Source: an uncultured Saprospiraceae bacterium
GTDB taxonomy: Bacteria; Bacteroidota; Bacteroidia; Chitinophagales; Saprospiraceae
Reading direction: 5' to 3'
Assembly (NCBI GenBank): GCA_937928405.1
Contig: CALFWZ010000066.1
Span: 1 to 64,000, forward strand
Length of the DNA: 64,000 nt
Below, one piece after another: positions 46,951 through 54,800 of this stretch (within the stretch, counting starts at the first letter, position 1; each line of letters starts with the position of its first letter). The translations under genes were made by a program, and so were the position numbers. The notes beneath the pieces were generated by a model. It was given only the letters and a program-made list of their open reading frames with translations. It had not been told where the DNA came from and did no database searches.

Positions 46951-47376
46951 CTAATTTTCTGATGCTAAAGTTATTTTCCAATCTATGCCAAATTGATCAA
47001 TACACTGACCATAGTAAGCACCCCAAAATGTCAAACCGACAGGTACTTTTATTTGTCCATTTTGAGAAAGCTCACCAAATAGCCGGTCAACCTCTTCTTT
47101 GCTATCCGTGTGAATGATAAGCGTAAAGGTTTTATGCTGTACCAATTCCTTATAGGCTAATGAATTGTCTGAGCCATTTAACATGGTCTCTTTGCTCAAC
47201 GGTAAGGTGGCATGCATAATTTTCTCATCAGCCTCTTGAAAAATATTTCTTTCAGATTTCGGTACGTCTTTGTATTTACTAATATGACTTATTTCTTTAC
47301 GAAAAACAGATTCATAAAATTTAAAGGCTTCTTCACAATTTCCGTCAAAGTAGAGGTATGGATTTATGGTGATCAT
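46951..47376 (-). CDS. VOC-family protein, PhnB-like
   Basis: The 141-aa product follows the PhnB/3-demethylubiquinone-methyltransferase-like VOC pattern. It starts ITINPYLYFDGNCEEAFKFYESVF, continues IMHATLPL and TFTLIIHTDSKEEVDRLFGELSQNG, and ends TFWGAYYGQCIDQFGIDWKI, the conserved terminal FWG...D.FG..W signature. The fold is certain, but no catalytic role is established for this subgroup. It is cytosolic and lies as a single gene between intergenic repeats A1 and B1, within the repeat-rich accessory region. Confidence 0.9.
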   Translation of the reverse strand: MITINPYLYFDGNCEEAFKFYESVFRKEISHISKYKDVPKSERNIFQEADEKIMHATLPLSKETMLNGSDNSLAYKELVQHKTFTLIIHTDSKEEVDRLFGELSQNGQIKVPVGLTFWGAYYGQCIDQFGIDWKITLASEN

Positions 47377-47413
47377 AATTTTTCAATTATTTCTTTTGAT
47401 GATAAGGCGTACT

Positions 47414-47510
47414 TGCTGTGCTACCACAAGTTAAAGCTTTTAATCCCTACTAAAAAATCTTGTCGTTCGTTTACACGTCTTCGTGTAGATACGGAAACTT
47501 AGACAAACTT
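47414..47510 (+). repeat. Intergenic repeat B, copy 1
   Basis: A 97-bp element, about 87% identical to 51251-51347 in the same orientation. It contains the hairpin ACACG-TCTT-CGTGT. It borders the RiPP cluster on its downstream side. Confidence 0.85.
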
Positions 47511-47566
47511 CAAAGCTGTATCTACATATGGACGTGAAAACAAGTATGATTTTTGATAAGATCTTT

Positions 47567-47770
47567 TTATAGTGGTTTTGGCTTGTGGTGTGACAGCAGG
47601 TTGTCTAATGGAAATTTATAATCTTTATCATCAGCAATAAAATATAAATCATCACCGTCTGGAACATTTTCTGATAAAAACTCCCAATTCACAGTATCAC
47701 CATATGAATTATTCTTACTAGGCTGGTTTCCTAAGTTTTATCAATTCAAATATTTTTCGTAAAAAATTTC
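47567..47770 (-). pseudogene. Frameshifted gene remnant downstream of the SPASM gene
   Basis: From 47737 down to the TAA at 47569-47567 the minus strand is open for 56 codons with protein-like content (SYGDTVNWEFLSENVPDG, DLYFIADDKDYKF) but has no ATG. In the neighbouring frame, sequence directly after the SPASM gene stop reads KEIFYEKIFELIKL. Removing one A joins the two as FELIKLGNQPSKNNSYGD. I read it as a short broken gene; the family is not recognised. Confidence 0.35.
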
Positions 47771-47773
47771 TTT

Positions 47774-48865
47774 TTAATTCATTCCATAATATTCCATTAC
47801 TTGTTGCTTCAATGGATTTGATGTCCATTCATCCCACTTTCCAATATATGGATTGTACCCACATTTAAGCGGTTTGCTCAAAATATTATCTGGTTCATCG
47901 ATATAAGCCCGACAATCTGTACAGACATACCGAAACTCACAATCTTTACAAACCAGTATTTTATCTTTATTGATATTCCAAAGGTTCTTAAAATCTTGAT
48001 CATCCAGTACTTCTTCAAAGGTTGTATCTTTAATGTTACCAAAGGTTCTTGTCATCGAGGGACAATTTTTGATCTCACCGTTTACATCTATTGTAATTTT
48101 TCGATTTAAACAGGAATTATGATGTTGTGCCTCAGTAAAAGATGCAATATTTTGGGTAAAATAATCCGGTTGAACTACACCACAGCACCTAGCACTATCA
48201 ATTACTTCTAAAGTAAAATGTATTGGAATTTGAAGCATTTCAACATTTGTGAATTTTTCAAAAGGGGAAGAGTGTATAATAATATATCCTAATCTTCGAT
48301 ATTTTTTCACCAGATCATCGAAATAGTCCAATTCCTGTTGGTCGTATTTTAAAATAAGTTGAATATTTTTTAGTCTGGATCCTTCAGACGCATTAAGTAT
48401 TGTTGCTAACTCAATATTGTCTAAAATAGAATAAGAGCGTATTAGGACAGCTTCACATCCAAGAGCATTGAGCTGGTCAAAAATCAGTTTCCAATTATGT
48501 GAAGATTTTTCGTCAGAATCAATAATTGCATTGGTAATGGCATATGGTGATTGCCACTTTAAATCAAGAGAAGGAAATGAATCTGGGTTATCTGTGAAAA
48601 AGATGAATTCTTTTTCAAGAAGGAAAGTAAAATATTCATCAATGACATCATCGGCTTTATTATGATAATGTTCTTTTACCTGACTGATTGATTTACCCTG
48701 TAGTTCCGTCAAAATTTCGTAGAGGATATTCGGAATAAAGTTACTGTTGTTTGGTCTTTGCATATCACAAAGTAAACTTCTTGTTATTCCTTTCACAGGA
48801 ATACAAGTCGCAAACAAAACAAATTTATCTTTCGAATTATAATTTTTATTCTTTTGGTTCTTCAT
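47774..48865 (-). CDS. gwsS: Grasp-with-spasm system SPASM-domain peptide maturase
   Basis: The 363-aa product matches the SPASM component of grasp-with-spasm RiPP systems. The N-terminal half (FVLFATCIPVKGITRSLLCD, then a partial TIM-barrel-like region) has no CxxxCxxC radical-SAM motif. The C-terminal SPASM region, from about residue 250, has SCLNRKITIDVNGEIKNCPSM, then VCKDCEFRYVCTDCRAY near 300-320 and a last Cys in KCGYNPY: a set of iron-sulfur ligands. The protein therefore probably binds auxiliary clusters and the peptide rather than doing standard radical chemistry, which is inference. Its ATG lies 20 bp inside the end of the 73-aa gene, indicating translational coupling. Confidence 0.85.
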   Translation of the reverse strand: MKNQKNKNYNSKDKFVLFATCIPVKGITRSLLCDMQRPNNSNFIPNILYEILTELQGKSISQVKEHYHNKADDVIDEYFTFLLEKEFIFFTDNPDSFPSLDLKWQSPYAITNAIIDSDEKSSHNWKLIFDQLNALGCEAVLIRSYSILDNIELATILNASEGSRLKNIQLILKYDQQELDYFDDLVKKYRRLGYIIIHSSPFEKFTNVEMLQIPIHFTLEVIDSARCCGVVQPDYFTQNIASFTEAQHHNSCLNRKITIDVNGEIKNCPSMTRTFGNIKDTTFEEVLDDQDFKNLWNINKDKILVCKDCEFRYVCTDCRAYIDEPDNILSKPLKCGYNPYIGKWDEWTSNPLKQQVMEYYGMN

Positions 48866-49067
48866 TTCTATAATTTATAGTTCTGGCAATAGATTTCCAA
48901 AAGTGATCACATGAATATGAGGAGGAATTGTGAAATTTACTATTAACGGAACGTATAAGTAGTCTATCTTCGTCTCTCCATTTTTTCATTTTTCGAAACG
49001 TTATCGGAGTAACTTTTTTGAATTCTTCAGAAAACAAAGAGATAAATTCAGATTTATTTTCATTCAT
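48846..49067 (-). CDS. Small unrecognised protein in the RiPP operon
   Basis: The 73-aa product (MNENKSEFISLFSEEFKKVT..., TFRKMKKWRDEDRLLIRSVN...) is highly charged, with no signal peptide and no recognised motif. Its ATG overlaps the TGA of the ATP-grasp gene (ATGA), and its end overlaps the SPASM gene start by 20 bp. It is therefore part of one tightly coupled unit and likely real despite its size. A leader-binding or chaperone-type role is a guess from context. It has a single Cys and no RiPP-recognition-element pattern that I can see. Confidence 0.7.
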   Translation of the reverse strand: MNENKSEFISLFSEEFKKVTPITFRKMKKWRDEDRLLIRSVNSKFHNSSSYSCDHFWKSIARTINYRNEEPKE

Positions 49068-50110
49068 TTTAGATCTTCTTTAATTAAGTATTCAGCTATT
49101 TCTTTTTCCAGAAAATAATTACAAGGGCCAGAAACCATTCCAAGCTGACCAACAGGGTTTACTTCCAAAAAAACATAGCGATTATCGATTGTTTTAACAA
49201 AATCCAAAGAACCTGTTTTTAACTTAAGTTCATCCATTAATTTAATTATTTTGCGCTCTAGTTTTGTGGATAATGAATAGGGAACAGTGCGATTTGGAGT
49301 TTCCTTATCGTATTTTCTAAAGTCAGTAGATGTTGTTTTGTTATTTTGAGAAAAGATAGCCATAGCATACATTTTTTTATCAAGATAAAATATACGCAGT
49401 TCATATTCTTTCTCTAATTTCTCTTGTATCAAAATCGGGAAAATTGTTTCATCCATCGCTTCAATATCATCATCATGAATTTCCTCCGTATAAATTGCAA
49501 AAACACCTTTAATGCTTCTGATAGCCTTTGTTTCATAAACACTTTTGCATATGATATTTTCATACGCTAATTTAAACTTCTGAATTTCTACTTTCTTATT
49601 TGTAATAGTAGTTGCCGGAATATCAATATTGCAGTTTTTGGCAACTAAGAGTTGATCAATTTTTGAAAAATTGATTTTATCAGGATTACTTAACCATTTC
49701 GTTTTTGGAATTAATCCGCGTAAACTTCTAAAAGTGGCTCTTATTTCATCAGAAATATATTTGTTAATATCCCTAAGTTGGCGAGCTTCATTAATAGAAA
49801 TTTTATTCTGGGACGGATATAAGATTTGATGTAAAGCATCTTTATTAGGTGAATCAATAAGATTATACTTCTTATATCCATACGTTCTTCGATACCAAAC
49901 AATATTAATTTCATTGAAATTAACTTGCTTCTCTGACACCTTAAATGTTATATTTTGATTGCTATTTGATAAATCAAAATTGAAAGAGGTTGTGCTGTGA
50001 TCAAAATCTTCTCCGTTTAACCTAAAGTATTTTCCATCTAAATAATGTAACCAATCGATTACAAATTCTTCTGTTACAGCGAGGTCATCTTTTGCTAGCA
50101 AAAGTATCAT
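49064..50110 (-). CDS. gwsG: Grasp-with-spasm system ATP-grasp peptide maturase
   Basis: The 348-aa product is an ATP-grasp ligase of the graspetide type. It begins MILLLAKDDLAVTEEFVIDWL with the partner-strand region typical of GwsG/MvdD-like enzymes. The central lysines and the Glu-rich hinge (FPILIQEKLEKEYELRIFYLDKKMYAMAIFS) bind ATP. The C-terminal metal site is LDFVKTIDNRYVFLEVNPVGQLG. Such enzymes use ATP to form side-chain ester or amide links in a precursor peptide, which here is presumably the 53-aa peptide encoded 250 bp upstream. It is the first gene of the coupled three-gene unit. Length is normal and no missing motif is noticed. Confidence 0.9.
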   Translation of the reverse strand: MILLLAKDDLAVTEEFVIDWLHYLDGKYFRLNGEDFDHSTTSFNFDLSNSNQNITFKVSEKQVNFNEINIVWYRRTYGYKKYNLIDSPNKDALHQILYPSQNKISINEARQLRDINKYISDEIRATFRSLRGLIPKTKWLSNPDKINFSKIDQLLVAKNCNIDIPATTITNKKVEIQKFKLAYENIICKSVYETKAIRSIKGVFAIYTEEIHDDDIEAMDETIFPILIQEKLEKEYELRIFYLDKKMYAMAIFSQNNKTTSTDFRKYDKETPNRTVPYSLSTKLERKIIKLMDELKLKTGSLDFVKTIDNRYVFLEVNPVGQLGMVSGPCNYFLEKEIAEYLIKEDLK

Positions 50111-50191
50111 AAATTTGCCGTTAAGTTCTTTATGTAAAAATCTAAAAGATATTATTAAGAGAAAAGATTCTAAAATAGTAACGATAAAAAT

Positions 50192-50319
50192 AACTTCTCG
50201 ATTTTGACAGTTTTGATTATAGATAGATACAAACCTTATAGAAATTGAAGTTCATCAAGAATTGCTTTGTAAGCATTTTCTCTATTATAAATCAAAGTTT
50301 TCTATCAAACCGAGAAGTT
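50192..50319. promoter_or_regulatory. Long imperfect stem between precursor and ligase genes
   Basis: AACTTCTCG (50192-50200) is perfectly inverted at 50311-50319. On the minus-strand RNA the pairing continues inward as G-U plus UUU/AAA, a bulged A, and GAUAG/CUGUC, giving about 18 pairs and a loop of about 90 nt (50211-50301). It lies wholly between the precursor stop and the ATP-grasp start and could control read-through or mRNA processing. Confidence 0.5.
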
Positions 50320-50323
50320 AAAT

Positions 50324-50351
50324 TTAGAGTGTTTTGGTAGTATTACTCTAA
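50324..50351 (-). terminator. Weak terminator-like hairpin after the precursor gene
   Basis: TTAGAGT/ACTCTAA, a perfect 7-bp stem with a 14-nt loop, begins 7 bp after the precursor stop. It lacks a strong T run, so partial termination or 3'-end protection is more likely than a full stop. Confidence 0.45.
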
Positions 50352-50358
50352 CAAGTTT

Positions 50359-50520
50359 TTAGTCAGCCTGAACCTCCTCACCACTTCCCCAAGGATTATT
50401 GGTAGGCTTCCATGTAACACCATCAGAGATTCTACGGATTCCTCCTTTAACTTTTGAAATGTTTTCATCCGATAACTTTTGGAAGTCTTTTAAATTCTTA
50501 AAACTTTCTAATTTTTTCAT
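50359..50520 (-). CDS. gwsA: Grasp-with-spasm precursor peptide (GG-leader RiPP)
   Basis: I start at 50520 (MKKLESFKNL), giving 53 aa; the ATG at 50556 adds 12 atypical residues. The leader is LKDFQKLSDENISKVKGG, the Bacteroidota GG-type leader (LS..e...i.GG) cut by bacteriocin-type peptidases. The 26-residue core starts IRRISDG and continues VTWKPTNNPWGSGEEVQAD. It offers Thr, Ser and Lys as acceptors and Glu, Glu, Asp as donors for ATP-grasp crosslinks. Only the C-terminal half looks like the modified part. The gene precedes its maturases on the same strand, with an upstream palindrome and a downstream hairpin. No peptidase or transporter gene is nearby. Confidence 0.85.
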   Translation of the reverse strand: MKKLESFKNLKDFQKLSDENISKVKGGIRRISDGVTWKPTNNPWGSGEEVQAD

Positions 50521-50641
50521 AAATATTCTTTTAAAAAAATGATCCCTACTCGACAATTTTATTAGCGGAGTCGGTTCAGGTTATTTGTCCGCCAGTAAGC
50601 AACTTAAAATTAAATAAAGTTATATTACTATTTTTCATAAA

Positions 50642-50671
50642 CTATACAACACAGAAAGCTATATTGTATAG
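50642..50671. promoter_or_regulatory. Inverted repeat upstream of the RiPP precursor
   Basis: CTATACAA (50642-50649) is perfectly inverted at 50664-50671 (TTGTATAG). The right arm also forms CTATA-TTG-TATAG (50659-50671). A minus-strand TAACTTTA (TAnnTTTG-like) lies just downstream, near 50610-50620. It is a plausible operator for the precursor gene. Confidence 0.45.
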
Positions 50672-51250
50672 AGGCAATTCTTTAAAAATTTAGATTTATT
50701 ATATTAATTGAGTAGTATAAGTTCTTATTATTATAGACTCAGTAAACTATAATCCCTTTTTTGAAACACATCAGTTAAATATATTTGCTTTCTAGTGGAT
50801 GAAAATATTTATCAAGAGAGAAAAAGCTATTTTAAAATATCATTTTTTCACTAAGTTGAGTCAATCGAATCTGTTTATTACAAGCTTTGAACTCTATACG
50901 CTAAATAGAAAAATTCCGTTTATATGTTCTGTCAAAGGTAATCATTTTTCAATAAAAAAAAAACTACCACTAATATTATAAAAAAAAGGAACTAATTTTT
51001 CGGATTGAAAAATACAATTATAACAAATATAATTATTACTCAAAAATGTAGTGTTTAAATTACGAATTTGAAATTTATGGGACAGTAAACAAAATGTCCT
51101 TTTTATTTTCCACCTCAAGATAACACTAAAACACATAATTCTGAATTTGAACTGCTTTATATTTCAACAACTATAAACCTTTACAATTCTACGATAGAAG
51201 TGTTTCTGCATCTTTGCGTGACTATCCGCATAAAACCTATTTCAATTCCC

Positions 51251-51347
51251 TGCTGTCCCACCACAACCTAAACCTTTTAGTCCTTACTAAAAAGTTTTGT
51301 CGTTCGTTTACACGTCTTCGTGTAGAAACGAAAACTTAGACTGACTT
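51251..51347 (+). repeat. Intergenic repeat B, copy 2
   Basis: Second 97-bp copy of the element at 47414-47510, in the same orientation, bordering the RiPP cluster on its upstream side. Confidence 0.85.
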
Positions 51348-51437
51348 CCCTAATAAACTACGTACAGATTCCACGCTACTAACTAGTAAAGTAAAGACTT
51401 TGATTTTAAGGTAATCTTATCTTTGAATACCACAGAG

Positions 51438-51524
51438 GTGCTCCCGCTTTTTGTATCTTCACCAAGAGGCTTGCCTACCGACAAAGGTAGGTGAAAACGA
51501 ACGGCTCGGCTTTTGGATTGTCGT
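51438..51524 (+). repeat. Intergenic repeat A, copy 2
   Basis: Second 87-bp copy of the element at 46795-46881. Here the hairpin CCTACC-GACAAA-GGTAGG is perfect. Confidence 0.85.
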
Positions 51525-51825
51525 CCCCCACTCCAGAAAAACCCCCATTCCCCAAAAATAAACCCTGATTTTTCCCGCCTTTCCTAGCGAATCCAAAAAA
51601 AAGTACGGTTTTTGCAATTCTCTATACATCTAACCATATCACTCCCCCTACCTACAATAACCATATTTTCTTATGACAATTATTTAAAATACATATTTAA
51701 ATAATAGTCAACTAATTGAATGAACTCCTCCCGCAATTAATAAGCATATTTCATTTTCTTTATTGGTGCCTTGGTACCGATAAAACTCAATTTCCTGGTT
51801 CACCAACGCCTTAAAACCTTAAAAT

Positions 51826-54800
51826 ATGATGCAGTTTTTTTTACGTACCGCCATTATTTTTTCTTTTTTATTGCTAACGGGATTGTCCGTCTCCGCGCAG
51901 CACACCAAGACCTGTGGCTCCGATCATATGACCGATTTGATCAAGCAACAATTTCCAGAGCATGCCGAGGCATGGGAGGATTTTCATCAGCGGGTAATTC
52001 CGGCTTTGGTCGAACATCAGCCAGCCACACAACGAACGGCCGCGCAGATTCTTCGCGTTCCAGTGGTCGTGCACGTGATTCATTCTGGGGAACCAGTAGG
52101 TACCGGATCGAATCTTTCGGCGGCGCAAATTCAGGCACAACTCGATGTCCTGAACGAGGATTTTGCCGCACAAAATCCCAACTTTAATCAGACGCCTGCT
52201 CAGTGGACTTCCGTTATTGGAAATCCAGATATTCAGTTTTGTCTGGCCAATGTCGATCCTTCGGGAAATCCTTCTGACGGAATTACGCGACATAATATCA
52301 CGGTGACGGGAACAGATATCAACGATAGCAACGTCGAAGATGTCATCAAACCACAGACGACTTGGAATTCTAATTTGTATTATAATATCTGGACGCTACC
52401 GATTCCTGGGACAACCGCTAATGGAGGTACGGTCGGTTATGCTTATTTACCAAACAACTTTACCATCGGTTCTAATTTTGACGGAACAGTGGTGGACTGG
52501 CGTTGGTTTGGTGGACCTGGTTTTGGTCAATCTGGTTATAAAACCTTGACCCACGAAACGGGACATTATTTAGGATTACCACATACTTTTAATGACGAGG
52601 ATTGTAACGGAGATGATAATATTGCGGATACACCCAATATTAGTGCAGCCACGGCTAATCTGATTCCTTCTTTGAGTTGTAGCAATAATAATTTCCCAAC
52701 GGGACCTAGTTCTTGTGGGAACGAACATATGTATGTCAACTACATGGATTACGTAAATTCTGATTATTGTTATACTTCTTTTACGGAAGGACAAATTTCT
52801 GTGATGCGAGGAGTGCTAGAAGGAGATCGACCGTTTAATTATGGCAGTCGCCTAGCTTTGATTAATAATAGCAACACGGCTTGTGCTTCGGCAGCAAATA
52901 ATATTGGCATCACTTCGGTTATCCAACCAACGGCGGGTACCAATTGTACGTCTGGCCCAGTTATACCAGAAGTGACCATCGGTAATTTTGGAACAGAAAC
53001 GGTCACCACTTTTTCTGTTTCTTATCAAATTGATAATGGCGCTGTCGTTACCGATAATTTTATAGACAATATTCCTAGTGGAGGAACTGCGACTATTACG
53101 CTTCCGGTTTTTACACCACCGACCGCTGCTTATAATTTCACGGTTTATACCCAAAATCCAAACGGCGTCACGGATACGCAACCAGATAATGATACGGTTA
53201 GTATTTCTTCTGTTTTGGTCGTTCCACAAGGATTACCACTATTGGAAGAATTTACGGCAACGCAAATTGACCCAACTGCGGCAGGTTCGTATACCTATAA
53301 TCCAGATGCGGATGATTTTGCGTGGCAACACGTTCCAACCTCTGCCTATGGCTCTACGGGAGGATCTATTTCATTTGACAATTATGAAGGAGGAAGTGGT
53401 AATAATCCGTTCGGAACCATTGATGCTTTTATTAGTCCAGTATTGGATTTATCAAATAGCACGAGTACCTCGCTCAGTTTTGATGTGGCGTACGCGCGCT
53501 ATGAAGACAATGGTCAGTTTTTTAATGATAGTTTAAGAATTTTAGTTTCTACGGATTGCGGAAGCAATTATAACGAATTGGTTTTTAACGAAGGGGGTGC
53601 TACCTTAGAAACAGGAACCGCCACGGGAGCGGCTTTTACGCCTTCCGCTAATGAATGGGAAAGCCGAACGATCAATCTAAATAATTACGACGGACAGTCT
53701 ACCGTTTCGATTGCTTTTGTCAATGTTTCTGGCTGGGGTAATCGATTATTTTTAGATAATATTAATTTGACCGCAACGGAAGTTACTTGCGATCTAACTA
53801 CCAATATTGTAACGACAGACGCGTTGTGTTTCCAAGATCCTAATGGTATCGCTTATACTTTTACAGAAGGAGGAACGCCCCCTTATACTTACCAGTGGAG
53901 TAATCAGATGACCGATCATTTTATACTCGCGGTAGCCGGAGTTTATGAAGTTACCGTTACGGACGCCAATCAATGTACCGCCACTGCGATCGCTGAAATA
54001 TTTGAACCAGCACCCATTGATTTTACGGTCAATAAAACGGACGAAACAACGGCAGGGGCCAACGATGGCATGGCAACAACCGTCGTCAATGGTGGAACTC
54101 CTGGATACACGTATCTTTGGAGTAATCAAGCGACTACCCCTTTTGTATTTGACTTGGCTCCCGGAAATTATTCCGTTACAGTAACCGATCAAAAAGGTTG
54201 TGATGAAATAGTCAGTTTTGTCATTCAGTCCGGAGCCGTCAATTGTGATTTAGTGGCCACCATTGCCACGACCGACGCATTATGTTATCAAACTAATAGT
54301 GGAACGGCCCAAGTTTTTACAGAAGGTGGAACGGCTCCTTATACGTACTTATGGCATAATCAAATGACCGATCAAACCATCGCATCTGGAGCGGGAGTTG
54401 TTTCCGTGACGATTACGGATGCCAATGATTGTACGACAATAGCTTCCAGCGAAATTGCGGAACCATCGCCGATTAGTTTTGGTATTAATAAAACAGACGA
54501 AACCCTCGCTGGCGCCAACGACGGTACGGCCACGACGGTCGTCAGTGGTGGCACTCCAGGATATAGTTATGTATGGAGCAATCAAGCCACTTCGCCATCG
54601 GTCGCTAATTTAGCGCCTGGAGAATATACCGTTACCGTTACGGATCAAAATGGATGTAATAAAGAAGTGAGTTTTTTCATTGAACCTGGACCTGCGGACT
54701 GCAGTGAATTATCCTTAATCTTAGCACCTATTGCTGCTCGTTGTGCCGATAGTAATGACGGAAGTATCAACGCTACCCCATCTGGAGGAATGGGTACGTA

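Larger units (their letters stand above)
50672..51825. other. Gene-free region with repeats B2 and A2
   Basis: This stretch of about 1.15 kb has no convincing gene; two reading frames of about 60 codons lack coding character. Its left part is very AT-rich with homopolymer runs, its right part holds repeats B2 and A2, and the DNA just before the metalloprotease gene is unremarkable. Confidence 0.6.

Noticed and set aside
50799-51136. Two frames of about 60 codons near the RiPP precursor
   Set aside because: Considered as extra precursors, but neither has a GG leader or a Ser/Thr/Lys plus Glu/Asp core; they are AT-rich chance frames.
51771-52187. 138-codon plus-strand frame overlapping the metalloprotease start
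   Set aside because: It is out of frame with the well-supported M43 protein and has Ser/Arg-rich shadow composition.
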